DNA of 64,000 nucleotides from Chaetoderma sp. LZ-2023a (Eukaryota; Mollusca; Caudofoveata; Chaetodermatida; Chaetodermatidae). The stretch spans positions 86,585,023-86,649,022 of the forward strand of contig CM067373.1 in NCBI GenBank assembly GCA_034401795.1, given 5' to 3'. The notes beneath the pieces were generated by a model. That model saw only the letters and a list, made by a program, of their open reading frames with translations, did no database searches and was not told the origin of the DNA. A program made the position numbers and the translations under genes. Positions 35,311-47,908 of the stretch are shown here, piece by piece. Every line of letters begins with the position of its first letter. The first letter of the stretch is position 1.

Positions 35311-36059
35311 ATGCGTTGAGCTCTTATAATGTCTGCTCAGCTGCGTCCATGTTTGAAGCTATTTTGACATGATCCGGTGAAGTCATCGATCTTGTCTCGG
35401 AGGCGGCATAGAGTAACAATGGATAGGATTTCCATTCAATATGTTTGATAGTTTCTTGTATAAAAACTTGAGCCGAATTGGACCCGCAGTTTCTGAGATA
35501 TTCATAAATCGATTTGTCTGGATTTGATTTTTTTATCCAGATCACGGCCAACGTCTGGATGCTCCTGACACTCATACATGCAGTAACGCAGATGGGCAAA
35601 CTCACACAAGAACTAACATACATACACACGTGGTCCCGCACACGCTTCCACGTGAACACACAGGGAGGCACGCAGTCACGTACAGCGAGACAGATCCAAG
35701 CGCACCCTCTTCCCCATTCGGCCAGACGGCAATACGTGCTATTGTCGTATGTGATTAAGGAATTATGATTTGAGCAATCAGCAATCATATTTACCCTCTC
35801 CCATAAGGGAGTAATAGAGGATTGCATTCGGACCTGCCTGTATGTGTCTGTCTGTGTTGATCCGGAGCTGTATCCCCAAAATTACTTATCCGATTTGGAT
35901 CAAATCCCCGCCAAATCCTTGCTTGCTATGTAATGGTTGACTGTAGCTTCTGGGTGATTCACATCCCACTTTTATGTTCTCAACATGTTCTCCAGATGAT
36001 CTGATATTTATTGTCTAGTTCGCCTGCAGCTTTGGGAGTCTGAGTTAGTAAAATGTAGT

Positions 36060-37845
36060 CAGTCACGCTGAATGCTTGTTACCGGGGACTACTAGAGAAC
36101 GAAGTCTTATCATGTCTAGCACTCACCCTGAGAACAACGTCAGGGAACAATTTAATCATATCAGTGTGGTTAACTACGTTTTGCTAGCTCATAAATCTGC
36201 CGATCTGGACAACCTCTGGAAGATGTACTGCCTTTTATCCCAAAACTTATCCTCTTAATCGAGGAGGATATACAGGGCGCGGAGGTATCTGTAGAACTAA
36301 GAGGGGGGGGGGAGGCCTTACAACAATACCCACGGAACTAGAAATAGGGCCAATGGAAGAAGACCTTCAGCCAAAGAAGAGAAAGTGTACCAGCTCAGAC
36401 GACAACTCGCCTAAAGGACAGGGAACACAGATTCCATCTGTACTTCTGCCAATGTAGAGACTTTTATGAAACGCTTCCTGCTGACAAGGCTGTCTAGTGG
36501 GTCCGTTACCCAGATAGAATTTCACCTGTATAGTTCTCTGGAAATTTGATACTCAGTAAGTTCAGGGATCGATTGATTCCATCACTGCAAAGGGTGGGTG
36601 GAGCTTAGCTAACGATTGGCGCGGCATAGCCAAACCTGGATTCCTACACTCTATAATGATAAATTATAGTGTAAAGCAATGTCCGTCGTCAGCCCATATC
36701 TAATACATGGGCTAATTTCGGGCATTGCTTACGCATATCTAACGCCATAACGGTGCACTAGCCCCACCCCTCCATCCAGATGTCTTGGGGGAGAAAGACG
36801 TGTCAGTATTACCTCGACTTGTTGCAAGGACAACACGGGCAGCAGATCCAGAAGTCCGTGAATGAAACAAAGCATCAGACTAATAAGAGAAAACATCTAG
36901 GCCATACATTGCTTCCTCCCAGACACGCAAGAGAAAAGCGCCAGAAGGCCTGCCCATGCACAAAGATTTACAGCTCACCTAGAAGAGGCTATACAACTTC
37001 TCAGACGTACATCAGAGTAAAGCGTGAGTCTATTAGTTTAAAACGAAGTTTCTAAACATCTGGGCCTAATACACTGTTTAATAACATTGTTTTAACAATT
37101 ACACCAATAACTGTCCAACTAACGGGACACATGGCCCAAGTATAGACATCTTATATAGTACGGTTTCTATGGGCCTAAAGAGCACATCCATAGGTTCTTT
37201 CTGTCCTTAGGGTTGACTTCATATCGTTACCAGATTGGGTTGCCCCTAACAAATTCTAGAATGTAACTTGAGATTACATTAAAGAAACATTCTGTAAGAA
37301 ATTGGAGGCACATGGACGAATCCAAGCAGGGGTGTGGCACGTCGTGTCCTCACCGAAGCTGTACAACATGGCTCCACTGCTTCCATTCACCGGAAAACCA
37401 CCTCTACTCTTTTTAAATACAGGAAGACATCCTTTCAAACATTTCCAGTGAGGAGACAGGCAATGGTTATCTAGAACCCGGAAGAATACATTGCAGAGGC
37501 CCGCAGATGACTGTCAAACTCAGAGGAGATAAAAACCACCGTTTACACCAACCAGGTGGGAAAGAGAGTGTGAAGTTGGTGGCCTACAAAGAGCACCCAA
37601 AATGATAGCCCAGTCTCTAGGCACATTAAATCATCCCAGACCATGACACATCACAAGTCTCCTGTCACACCACACATATCATGATAGGAGATCAGTAATT
37701 AGAAAGGAGATTAGCTGGATCCAAACACTGCACTTCAGCCAGTTCCTGTTTCAAGATTGTGTGGTTTAAGACGTGGATATAACACAGAACAGCCAAGTTC
37801 AAGAATATACATTTAATAGGCAAGCTAGAGCATGAGAGAGAGAGT

Positions 37846-37882
<37 letters not shown>

Positions 37883-38080
37883 AAAGAATAATAATTGTAG
37901 CAAAGTATCTGGGCAAGGCCGGGGTATAATATGATCAGGGATATATGTAGATAGACTAAACTACGGAATGACCTTAGGGTCATAAGAAATATTCTAGAAT
38001 CAATATTGGGACATCCTGTCTACTAACGGAAAGAAGATCTGGATTCATGATCAGGATACCTTTGAGGCCCTTTGATTGTA
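36060..38080. other. Unassigned repeat-like stretch with two small open frames
   Basis: 36076-36258 (plus) can encode a 60-residue peptide containing SSTHPENNVREQFNHISVVN and 36780-37055 (plus) a basic 91-residue peptide containing KRKHLGHTLLPPRHAREKRQ. I recognise neither. A family A fragment lies between them, a poly-G run at 36304-36312, and a GA microsatellite at 37832-37878. 37290-37660 has no frame I trust. Confidence 0.3.
36527..36655 (+). mobile_element. Family A fragment (right block only)
   Basis: Carries the ACCTGTATAGTTCTCTGG to GGATTCCTACA part without the hairpin, so it is a broken copy. Confidence 0.6.
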
Positions 38081-38084
38081 CGAC

Positions 38085-39246
38085 CTGATCGCGTAGTGGT
38101 TGGTATCATTACTCGGGACAAGGGATGGAATTCTCTCCTACTCTGAATACTACCCTCAATCTCAGTGGTCTCTGCATTTAGATTTAGGTCTAAAGGGCTT
38201 AGTTGGTGAGGGGTTAATTGACCTTGCCATTCTGTAAGGATATGCTCATCTTCAGGTGGTATATCAGGTAGTGGCGATTCGCATGTTCTTCTAAGATGTC
38301 GTCTATTTCTTCTCAGCCTTTGGGCCTCATCAGTCTCAATGTTGTAGGACCGCTAGTTTAGCTGCTCAATCACTCTACCTCTTTTCCATGCTTTATCACC
38401 AAGCTGATTGGGTCTTATTCTCACAATGTCACCCTTTTCGAGTGCCGGCCTGTCTTTTGATGTTCTATTATAACAGTCTTCTTGCCTCGCCTGGTCTCTT
38501 CGCAACTTCTCGACAATATCACTCCTGTCTACCTCAGACATGAGAAGTTCATGTGATTTAGGCAACAATGTCTTGGTTCTGTGCCCAAAAAGCATTTGGG
38601 CTGGGCTTAGGTCAGTCCTCTGTTGGGGAACATTCCTGATGTGCAGTAATGCCAAATAAAAATCTCTACCTGATTTTGCTGTCTTCATAAGCAACTTCTT
38701 TGCAGACTTTACTGCAGACTCCGCCTTCCCGTTCGAATGATGGTAATGAGGAGAACTTGTCTTGTGCGTGATGTCCCAATCCTTCATGAATCACTGGAAG
38801 TCACTTGATGTGAACTGCAGTCCACAGTCACTTACTATAACATCCAGCTTTCCATAACGTGCAAAATGGGTCTTGCATTTGTGAATTACTCCTTTTGCAG
38901 TTGTATCATAAAGATGATCTAGTTCCCAGAAGTTTGAATAGTAGCAAACTGTGACCATGTAAGATTTCTGTTCAAACGTGCGGAGATCAATGCCCACCGT
39001 CTGCCAGTGTCTTTCTGGAACTTCAGAGCATTTAAGGGTCTCCTTAGGCCGAGATATATCAAATTCTCTGCACACTGCACACTTCTGCACCATCTCATGT
39101 ATGTCATTGGTCATGCCAGGCCAATAGACATAATCTCGAGCTAATCTCAGGCAACCATCAACGCCACTATGACTGCCCTGAATCTCATTCATGGTCTGCT
39201 TCTTCATGCTTTGAGGAATCACTAGCCACTCTCCTCTAAATATCAA
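38085..39246 (-). pseudogene. Gypsy integrase
   Basis: 39246-38791 has SHSGVDGCLRLARDYVYWPG with KCAVC (HHCC domain), GIDLRTF (Asp) and IVSDCGLQFTSSDFQ (second Asp). A stop at about 38788-38790 follows. The frame 38787-38353 goes on with SSPHYHHSNGKAESAVKSAK, which holds the catalytic Glu, and a C-terminal KGDIVRIRPNQLG. Beyond a stop at 38352, RSYNIETDEAQRLRRNRRHL and further tail codons continue to about 38085. In SDCGLQ the usual Asn is Cys. Confidence 0.85.
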
Positions 39247-39581
39247 CCCATCACAAACAGAATGAATACATCACGTATGCTATAAAAATCAGCAATGGGA
39301 GAGGCAGACTTGTCCTTTGCAGACCATCCTTTCTGGATTGCATCTTTGAGCATGGACAATGTGGAAACAGTATCCGTTTCACGATGAATCTGCTCAATTT
39401 GCTCACTCCTCATGGGTAGCTAACTGACAGCATTGATGGTTTCAAACTCAAGCTCATTCGGATGGCTGACATTACATAGCAAATATGCACGACTCAAAGT
39501 ATCAGCTAAGAACATCTTAGGACCGTCCATATACTTCACACTGATGTCATAAGCTAATGCTCGCACAAGCATGCCTTGCAG

Positions 39582-40145
39582 TCACTTTGTCGCTCTGTCT
39601 AGAGGTTTGCATGTAATAGATTGCGGTGGCTTGTGGTCAGAATTTACCAGTTGGCCATATGTGAACTGGTGCCACTTTTCAAGTGCAAACACTATGGCCA
39701 GCATTTCCTTCTCCATGATGGAGTATCTAGTTTCAACGTCTGTGAGCGCACGACTGGTATACACTATTGGTTGATCATCTTGTAATAATGCTGCACCAAA
39801 TCAAAGTTCGCAAGCATCACATTGGATAACAAGCTGCTTCGAAGGATCAAAATATGCCAATATGGGCGCCTGTGTCAACAGTCGCTTCAACTCTATAACG
39901 GAATTTTCATGTGCCTGCCTCCAATTCCATGCAACATCTTTATGAGTGAGTCTTGTGATTGGACTAATCACTTCTGAAAGCTTGGGTACGAATCTAGATA
40001 GGTACCCAACTGCTCCTTTCAGTCTATGTACAGCTTCTACATCTTTGGGTCGCTCCATATTCCGCACAGCCTCTATCTTAGCTGGGTCTGGCTTGAGCCC
40101 ACTTGCACTGATAATATCAGCTTGATTCCCTGCTTCATGCAGCAC
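39582..40145 (-). pseudogene. Gypsy RT thumb and RNase H
   Basis: 40145-39801 includes HRLKGAVGYLSRFVPKLSEV and LAYFDPSKQLVIQCDACEL (RNase H first Asp region). 39764-39582 has TDVETRYSIMEKEMLAIVFA (Glu) and VNSDHKPPQSI (Asp). A stop and shift near 39800 divides them. Confidence 0.82.
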
Positions 40146-40771
40146 TGCAGGAATCGGGTCATTTTCCCATCGTGATCTATGTCATTGATTCCATGCACAA
40201 TCATGTCATCTGCAACACACTGGACACCATCTAGTCCTTCTAGTGCAGAACACAAACGCTTTTGAAATATCTCACTACTGACATTCAACCAGAATGGTAA
40301 ACTGAGCCAACTATATCTTCCAAAACTTGTAGCGAATGTGGTCAAGAAACCTGATTCATCATCTAGCTCACAGTGCCAATACCCATGCCGCAAATCACAC
40401 ACTGAGAACTGTGTGGCTTTGCTCAGCTCAGGCAAAACATCATCCAAGATGGGCAATCTGTAATGTTCACGTTTCAGGTGAGCATTCAAAGGAATGGGGT
40501 ACCTGACTTCTTTTTTGCAATCGGCATCTGATTCACCCAGTCTGTTGGCTGATCTACTTTACAAATCACAGTCAACCTCGAGTCTATCACGCTCTTTCTT
40601 TACAGCCATCTTACGGGACTCTGACATAGTACAGGCTGGTCTAACTACAGGCTCTGCATTTTCTGCAACAGTGAGATGGTCTTTACCACCGGGCAAGGAA
40701 CCAAGTTTGTCATCAAAAATATGTGGAAATTTCTTTACGAAGTCAATACCTGCTGGCACAACTTTGTTCAC
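40073..40771 (-). pseudogene. Gypsy reverse transcriptase
   Basis: 40771-40559 has the N-terminal PHIFDDKLGSLPGGKDHL and PVVRPACTM. 40489-40073 has YRLPILDDVLPELSKATQFS, VCDLRHGYWHCELDDES (catalytic Asp), FGRYSWLSLPFWLNVSSEIF and CVADDMIVHG (catalytic YxDD-type box). In YRLPILDDV and the DLRHGYW box some residues differ from consensus. The two parts are separated by a shift near 40500-40558. Confidence 0.82.
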
Positions 40772-40887
40772 TGTCTCGAAATTGTCATAATATATGGTTT
40801 ATAAGTTCCATTGACTCTGCTGCTTTGCTGCTTAAGAGTGGCACCAATCTTGTGTCATCTACAATAACGTAGTCTACATTCCACTTT

Positions 40888-41358
40888 TCACCAGTTATAC
40901 GGTTTCTCACCTTTATCTTGCACTTGCCGAGGGCCATTCCACATCTTCAAAGTAACACTCTCAGGCCTGATATCTCGCTGATTAACATATCCAACAGGCC
41001 GGACACAAACAGTAGCACCAGGGTCGATTTGATGCACTACTGTTTCGTTGCCAATCAACATTTTGCAATAAAGAGATTTGGGATCACAAATCGCTGAAAC
41101 CTGAGCAGTGTTCACAATACAGACAAAACCAGATGTATCATCAGATTCATAGCAATCATCATTTGTATATTTAGAGCACTCACCCATAGCGTGTACCTTA
41201 TGACCTTGTTTGGAAATTTCAAATGTTTTTCTAGTTTTGACTGGACACATTTCGGATTTTGCAAAACGGTTTCTTTTCCCACATGCGTTACAAACCTGTC
41301 CCCAAGCGGGACATTTTTCCTTTTTAAATTCGTGCTTATATGCACAAAATTTGCACAT
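40888..41358 (-). pseudogene. Gypsy zinc fingers and aspartic protease
   Basis: Starts CKFCAYKHEFKKEKCPAWGQ, followed by CNACGKRNRFAKSEMCP, two Cys/His modules. The protease loop reads VHQIDPGATVCV, where the family has D-[ST]-G. The Thr/Ser to Pro change at this site should inactivate it. A KCKMLIG-like strand precedes it as expected. Confidence 0.75.
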
Positions 41359-41361
41359 ATC

Positions 41362-41727
41362 TCAAACAATTTGACCACTGGTAGGTTTAACATTTCTGGG
41401 ACACCTGTGGGTTTTGTGGGATACTTTGTGTATCGATTCATAACTTGGACCGTTCACAATTTTCAAATTTTCTGCAGTTACTTCCATCGATATGCAGATG
41501 TTAACTACAGATTTTAAATCAAGTTTATCTTGTCTTGTTAACCTGCCCCTGACTTTTTCCTCTTTGTGTTCAATTATAATCTTGCCCATGATCAGAATGT
41601 CCGACATGCAATTACAGAAATTGCATGTTCTAGCCAAGTTTCGTAACTTCGACAGATAATGTTCAACGGTTTCACCGCTATGCTGACACCGTCTATAGAA
41701 TTTCATGAGAACACATAAACGTTGCAT
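41362..41727 (-). pseudogene. Gypsy gag fragment
   Basis: FYRRCQHSGETVEHYLSKLR near the start and LARTCNFCN...IIIEHKEEKVRGRLTRQDKL are typical of retrotransposon gag (DUF-type capsid) in which R-x-Q-x2-E-x-V is followed by helices. It stops at 41362, where the zinc-finger frame begins. Confidence 0.75.
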
Positions 41728-41749
41728 ATGATGGTAAAATCCTAAGAAC

Positions 41750-43190
41750 TATTCTCCATTTCAAATGATGAAATGTGCCTGTGTGCTTGGTGCATCTGGT
41801 CACTCAATCGGTCCTTTAGGAATCTACTAAAGAGTTTCCTGAAAATAACCATGATATAATATGTCTTTATACCTCTTTGTATTTTTGAATTAGTGCAAAT
41901 TATTGCCCCATACGAGAGGGTGTGCTTGGGGTGGCGCGAGGGTATTGCAATTATGCCTGCTCGCCTACCTCATATTTGTTTGATTGCTGACTCTGCCTGC
42001 CTGCCTGTCTATCCATGCCTATTACTGGAAGACCTTTGATTCGATTTGACGAAAACTTTAACCACACCCCACCACACCCCACATACTAGAATCCCACATC
42101 TTTAGACTGTTGTAGGACCTAAATGCGGAAAAAGAAAAAGTTCGGAGGCGAAAGTGCAACATTATGTGTGCCTCTCTCTGATTGCTCTATGTAATACAGA
42201 GCCATCATAGACTACAGAGTATAATATATAACATTCCATTTATCACATAAAATAAGGAAACACGCTCATGAATATGCTCGGGATGAATAACCTCGGGCTA
42301 GCGGCTGTGGCATTTGGCACTGTGGATTTATTATGAGTGACTCACGCCCAAACGTAAATACATCATTGCCAGACAAGATAGCGATAGTCTCACAATTCTG
42401 TATTCATGCTTAATTTCCCATCATGAGCTTATAATACTACAGACGTATTACTATATTTAATTAACCATGCATGATTTAGGGTGACGGTCTGCGATGATGG
42501 TGGTGGTGGCTAAGTTGGGGTGGGGTAATTCCAGCACGACTATTAGTTTATGTGTATTTATCCATGGAAGCGTGGTAGATTTCCAGCAAGGAACTTATCA
42601 ATGATATATTCTCATTATAAAGGAAAATGAATCACTACAATCCAAATATTTAGAAATAAAACCGTCTTTACGCTCTTCACAGAATTCTCAAATTGCGTTA
42701 GATTATTGAAATCCGGCGGAGTTCTATTACACGTTAACAGCCATTCATTTTGAAAATAGCTTTACTGCAATTTTGTGTTTTCAAAGACAATAACAGTTTT
42801 CGGCATCAACACGCAGGTCAGAATGATCACCCGTCTTCATTCTATGTTCATATTTCCGAAACGAATGTGTCGTGTCAAATTCTATATGAATACCAATTAC
42901 TTATAATTATGTGAATTTATGTCATTCCAAATGTATAGGACATGACGATATTGTGGTGGTGTGTGGCGCTATTGAGTGCCAAATATATGGGGCATTATGC
43001 CTCATGTATTTCCCACTAATAAGCCACCCACACACCCCTTCCACCCATCTACATTATATAAGAAACGCAAAAATAGGCTACCAATGAAATGCTATGTAAC
43101 CGGAAAACACGGTCACGTTGACCTCGTTTAATATCTGGAAGGACTAACCAAAGAGGCTTCACTTTCTGCATCTAAGGCGAAGTTTGTAAA
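41750..43190. other. Intron 1 sequence, nothing recognisable
   Basis: AT-rich, no long frame, no hairpin of the local families. Confidence 0.5.
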
Positions 43191-43202
43191 AAAAGAGGAT
43201 AA

Positions 43203-43606
43203 TCGACCTGTCCAGTTTATCCATCCATCATGTGCCATCATATGACGTCATAATCAACTACGTAACGTGTAGGATGACGCCATAATCAATTACAGCACGA
43301 ATGACTCGATGTAGTCCATCTTAAACGCACAATTGTCCGACACGTTGTACGAATTGTATGTTTTTACTATTTAATAAACATTGTACCAATATTTTGAAAC
43401 TAATTTGACTGGGCGCTGTTGCTGCCTAGCAGCATCAGCACCCAGTCAAATTCGTTTAAAAATATTCAACAGCTTACCTGTATAGTTTTCTGGGAAATGA
43501 TGGTCAGCAAGTTCAGGGATCGATCAGTCCCAACACGAGCGAGGTGTGGATGTAGTTTAGCTAGAGCTGTGTGGGGGGCATAGCTAAAACTAGAAAAGTC
43601 CATTAG
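43203..43606 (+). mobile_element. Foldback element family A, long copy A6
   Basis: Full-length copy with both outer ends. The hairpin at 43385-43472 has a degraded left arm. Confidence 0.75.
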
Positions 43607-44098
43607 GTTGGCAACATTAACGTATTAGATTTCTATGGTTGGCAACGACAGGGTAGGCTTAGCCTTAACAACACGACCGTGAATGTTGTTGAAAATTTAG
43701 TAATTGGCAGTAGATTCAAATCAAATTATTGTTATACATCTAGCAGAATATTTCTTACATTTTAAGTGTATATATCACTGTGTGAATGGTTGCAGCTATA
43801 GACAGAGATCTGACATGTTTATTTATCTACCCTCACACACACCCGTCTGACAGTTGTTGGTAGTGATGGGCTGCCTCTGCTAGGCTGCCAGCTTCATCAA
43901 GGATATACACTCACGACCAACTCCCCCCCCCCCCCCCACCATTATCGCTATTTGCGCATGCGGCGTCTGAAGCAGGCGGTGGTTATCCCAATATATCATC
44001 ATCAACTCATTTAGTGTGCGTCTGATGTTTCCATTCAACAGACACATCAAAACACTCTCTTAATAGTGTGCGATCATGTCGAACACACCTGGTAAGCC

Positions 44099-44099
<1 letters not shown>

Positions 44100-44148
<49 letters not shown>
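44100..44148. repeat. (CT)n microsatellite
   Basis: About 24 CT units. A poly-C run at 43922-43937 lies nearby. Confidence 0.95.
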
Positions 44149-44149
<1 letters not shown>

Positions 44150-44439
44150 CTCCCCCAATTGTACTCCGTATCACTCCATCCACCCACACCATCCACTGCC
44201 CCACCACACCGACCCAACCCACACACCCGGCTCGACTCAAGTCGACTCGAATTGATGCGACCTCTTGTCTCATTTACTTTTACTATCTCCATCCATTCTA
44301 CCGCTACCAATTCTACCTCGTCCCAACCACATCCGTTGTATTTAGCAGAAGATTAGCCATTTAATTTTAACTCATAACTGTCTCGCTGCAACAAGCCACC
44401 AACCAAACAATAATTTCAATGAGGAAAAACTCTTGACTT

Positions 44440-44530
44440 GCCGAATATTTTGAAGATAATTTGACTGAAAGTTGTTGGTGGCTTAGCCAGCAACAACTTT
44501 CAGTCAAATTGTTTTCAAAATATTTAGCAC
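44440..44530. repeat. Family A hairpin
   Basis: GACTGAAAGTTGTTGGTGGC stem, close to the 9478 and 33224 copies. Confidence 0.7.
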
Positions 44531-44649
44531 ATCCTGAAATATAACTCTTAGAATATGTCGTCTGCAAAATCTCAGCAGTCGTCTGATTAAATAAAGCGCG
44601 CAGACGGCACAATCCAGAAAAGGCAAATGCTTTATGATGCATGGAATGT

Positions 44650-44728
44650 TCAGTTGAATATTTTGAAACTAATTTGATCTATGATAACAACAGCGTGCAG
44701 TCAAATTAGTTTTAAAATGTTTTACAAT
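44650..44728. repeat. Family A hairpin, short loop
   Basis: Left arm intact, inner left stem deleted. Confidence 0.6.
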
Positions 44729-44987
44729 ATGCTATTTCCTGTATAGCCGTCTTGAAATTGAGCCACTGAAACTTCAATGGTTAAAGTGCTAAATAGCGGT
44801 GATGGATTCGTCACAGAGTGAGGATGCTCCCGGAAGCTTTCAATCAGTTTCTTTCACAACCGCATACCATTTAGACTCTCATAATATGTCAACTATCGGT
44901 ATTTGGAGCACTGCGTATCACTCAAGCAAAATCGTACCAACATCTGCCATACTTATCTAAAACACAGCATTTCTAGCTTAACCGTTT

Positions 44988-45111
44988 AACCCTTGAAGCC
45001 AGTCATTCCCGTGCTAAATTTTCAAAAATAGTCTTCTCTTGGCCTGCAAATGGACATTCAAAGAGTAAATATTTTAATTTTCTGAACAAATTTAGTCATT
45101 AAAGGGTTAAG
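44988..45111. mobile_element. Family B palindrome, internally deleted
   Basis: TTAACCCTTGAAG to TTAAAGGGTTAA. One whole arm is missing. Confidence 0.6.
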
Positions 45112-45272
45112 GTAGATTTGAAACTCTCTAAAGCTTGGTTAGTTTTAGAGAGGTTCATCTCTACTTCACTAATGAGCGTAGACAGACACGTTTAAAAGAA
45201 TCAGATGTACCATAAATCGTGTTATAAGTTTGGTATACAATGGGCACATGTTTAAGATGCTCTATGTCTTAC

Positions 45273-45444
45273 CTGCGGTGTTGATGAGGTTAATATCCAT
45301 CTGTAAGCTGGATCTACGTAGCATGGAGTGTATGGCTTCAATATCATTCTCCTTCACATTGTCCTGAAAAACCAGCTCATCAGAGAAACGCACGCGAGCC
45401 TTCCGCGGGTTCTGTTTCGCCAACAAACTGGCGCGCCGACTCAT
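45273..45444 (-). CDS. PPP1R27: PPP1R27-like, coding exon 1 (start and RVxF motif)
   Basis: Encodes residues 1-57 plus the first base of Gly58. The N-terminus is basic and carries RVRF at residues 17-20, the classic docking motif that binds the groove on the PP1 catalytic subunit, followed by an acidic FSDELVF-type stretch as in the vertebrate homologue. The rest is a helical segment that leads into the ankyrin fold. The exon ends in GCA-G with donor GTAAG at 45272-45268, so the intron is phase 1. The start is the only Met in frame before the motif. The upstream sequence on the minus strand has an acceptor-like CAG just before 45461, suggesting a further non-coding exon upstream. Confidence 0.85.
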
Positions 45445-45529
45445 AGTTCCAAATTTATCACCTGGTATGAAAGATATTCATAGACGCACACAAACACCAA
45501 GAACGATTGGTTGGTGTTGTTGTTGTTAC

Positions 45530-45536
45530 CTTACCT
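45530..45536 (-). promoter_or_regulatory. Possible splice donor of a 5' non-coding exon
   Basis: On the minus strand CAGGAG is followed by GTAAG with the GT at 45534-45533. Together with the acceptor-like CAG ending at 45462, it would define a short intron of about 70 nt in the 5' UTR. No transcript data are available, and an intron this short would be unusual next to introns of 5 and 36 kb. Confidence 0.3.
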
Positions 45537-45544
45537 CCTGGCTG

Positions 45545-47090
45545 CGTAGAGTAAGCTGCTTCGATAAAGGTAGACCACGTTTTCAGAGAACCCACGCATC
45601 ATATTAGTTGTATTACAAAGAAACGGTTAGCATAGCGGATGAAAGATGAATTCTGACTAGAAGATTTTCCACAGTTATTGAGTGTGCTGTGTGTGTACGC
45701 GTGTGTATATATGTACGCTGCAACTGCGCTATGAATGAATTAGTAACTTGTATTCTACCACCACTTCTGTGAATTGAGGGAAATAGAACAGAATGCAGTA
45801 GACTAAATCGAGTTGTTTGGTTCCAATAATGTTTTACACATTGCGTCTTTCTCCTAACACTTGACTACTAAAGCATTCTTGATGTAATTTTCGCTGCGAT
45901 TACAGCACTGTTGATGGAGAAAGTGCGCTGTTAGTAGTTACGTTTTCGTTGCAACATCTATACATCCATTCAGTTGTGTTTATGTTAAAGAAAACCTGGT
46001 TTTCGTAAATTTCCTTTGAAAGAAGAATGACGGTTTTCCGGATAAACTTGTAGTTCTAGTCGCGTCTTGTATCCAATTTGCTCTTAGGTCAGACTGAATG
46101 TATTGGTGTCACTCGCGCGGTCATGAATGAAAATAGGGGGCGATGGAGCGGTTACTCTAGCTGAATGACCGATGACCACTCCAGCGTGTATTTGTCACTT
46201 GTCCGGCGCACGTGTGCTGGCGTAAAGCAGTTAGTACGACAGGATGCTGCGCGCTCTACAACAAAAGTTACTATGATAACGGAGCCAATTATATGCAGCA
46301 TGGACGGACGTGCTGACCATCATATCCCATTTCACGTTGAATGAAACCACTGAAAATGCGGTCTGAAATGAACTAAATGTGGAACATGTGGACATTTTTA
46401 AAGCAATTTGACTGAAAGTCATTACGTAATGACATTTAGTCAAATTGTTTTTGAAATAATGAATATAATTTAACATGAGCGTGTAGATATAGTTGGTAAT
46501 AACCATTGTGACCTATAGACCAGAATGGGTCCGATGATGTTTAGGGTCGAATTGCGAACAACGGTCAGTTAGCAGCAGCAGTCGTGCGCGTTGACCGCGT
46601 GGCTAGTATTTAAAATCCGTCGATTATAGAACATCACGTAGACATATCTAATTAGCACAAATAAATCCCCTACACGAATGTTTACGGCACAAATTCTGGT
46701 CCGATAACTGGTAAATAAATAATGTCTGGCTTTTCCTGGATTCAGAAAAAATCCCTGTTTGCATGACTAAAGCAGGTACTGTGTATATTTAAACCTATTT
46801 ATACTTAATTTTCTACACACATTAAATAACTAGTTGCCAACGAGTCGTTCGTTAGATTTACTAGAGTTGCGCTTTGATAAAGTCTAGATCGTGCCTCTGG
46901 CAATTATTACCAACCTGCATCTAGAAATCAATGAATGTGAATCCTTGTGACAGTGACGGTATTACGGTATGTTATCGACCACGACACCGTATCAAAACAC
47001 AAACGACGATCCGTAGATAATATCATAGACGGTATATATTGACACTTTCACTACAGTATTAGCTCAATTTTAAGGTAATCTGACAAAAAT
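45545..47090. other. Upstream region of the PPP1R27-like gene
   Basis: Should contain the promoter on the minus strand. The only local TATA-like string is TATATA at about 45706, and no clear core promoter is evident. Includes a minimal family A hairpin at 46393. Confidence 0.35.
46393..46462. repeat. Family A hairpin, minimal form
   Basis: Compact palindrome centred on CATTACGTAATG, upstream of the PPP1R27-like gene start. Confidence 0.55.
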
Positions 47091-47257
47091 GTAGGTTTCA
47101 TATTTTGAGGAAAATAATTTGACCGGTAGATGCATTAGCCATGCTTTTGGTATTCTAACCGATGTCAACTGAACAATTATTAGGCCCTATGTGACTGTCT
47201 GCAACTGCCTGCTGAGTTACTGCAGATTGCATTTTCCATGGGGTTTAACTCTAAATA

Positions 47258-47340
47258 TGTTGAATATTTTGGGGGGAAATGGACTAGCATAAATAAGCCA
47301 ACAACAACTTTCGTTCAAATTGTTTTAAAATATTCAGCGG
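47258..47340. repeat. Family A hairpin, degraded
   Basis: Arms TGTTGAATATTTTG and AAAATATTCAGC. The centre has diverged. Confidence 0.55.
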
Positions 47341-47908
47341 ATCCAGAGTTATTGCCCATTGAAATTATTGTCAAATTGTTTGCAAAATATTTAGCAGAGA
47401 GTTAAACTCCAATGGAAATTATTGTCCGGCGGCATGCAGCAGTAGAATAGTTTTGTACAAAATAACAACGTCTAAGCCTATATTTGGAAAATCAGCTCTG
47501 AAACAAATTGTGACACGGCAATGTGACTTGGTTAAAACTGATTCCTTATTTAGCCTTGAAATCGCAGAAACCTCGTCTTGGCATCAAACATACTTTGATG
47601 CTACGCTACACAGATATGTATGGCGGCCTGTCTAATTTTCTTAAAAGCAATTTAACTGGACGTCTTAGGCTTGCAGTCAAATGGATAAAAATCATAATAA
47701 ATAGTAATTTTAACTGTAGACCTATGCCTACATTGCATTGTCCATAATGTACACGTATGTGCGTTGACGACTTCAGTGAAAGTTAGTTGTAAGCAAATCT
47801 TCGTCATAGCCACAATGACCCTGTTCGAGATTCCAGAGCAAAATGCCGAATAATCTAATAATTGACCGACTAATTAACTTGGTATAGAAAGTCCTTAGTT
47901 GAAACGCA

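Larger units (their letters stand above)
38085..41727 (-). mobile_element. Ty3/Gypsy retrotransposon, internal region without visible LTRs
   Basis: Minus-strand order gag, zinc fingers, protease, RT, RNase H, integrase. I compared the flanks 37.8-38.1 and 41.75-43 kb and saw no direct repeat, so the LTRs are lost, very diverged or outside the segments compared. Confidence 0.85.

Noticed and set aside
37290..37660. Possible Tc1-like transposase remnant
   Set aside because: Suggestive words (helix-turn-helix-like text, cagtctctaggcac) but no DD(E/D) frame or inverted repeats could be found.
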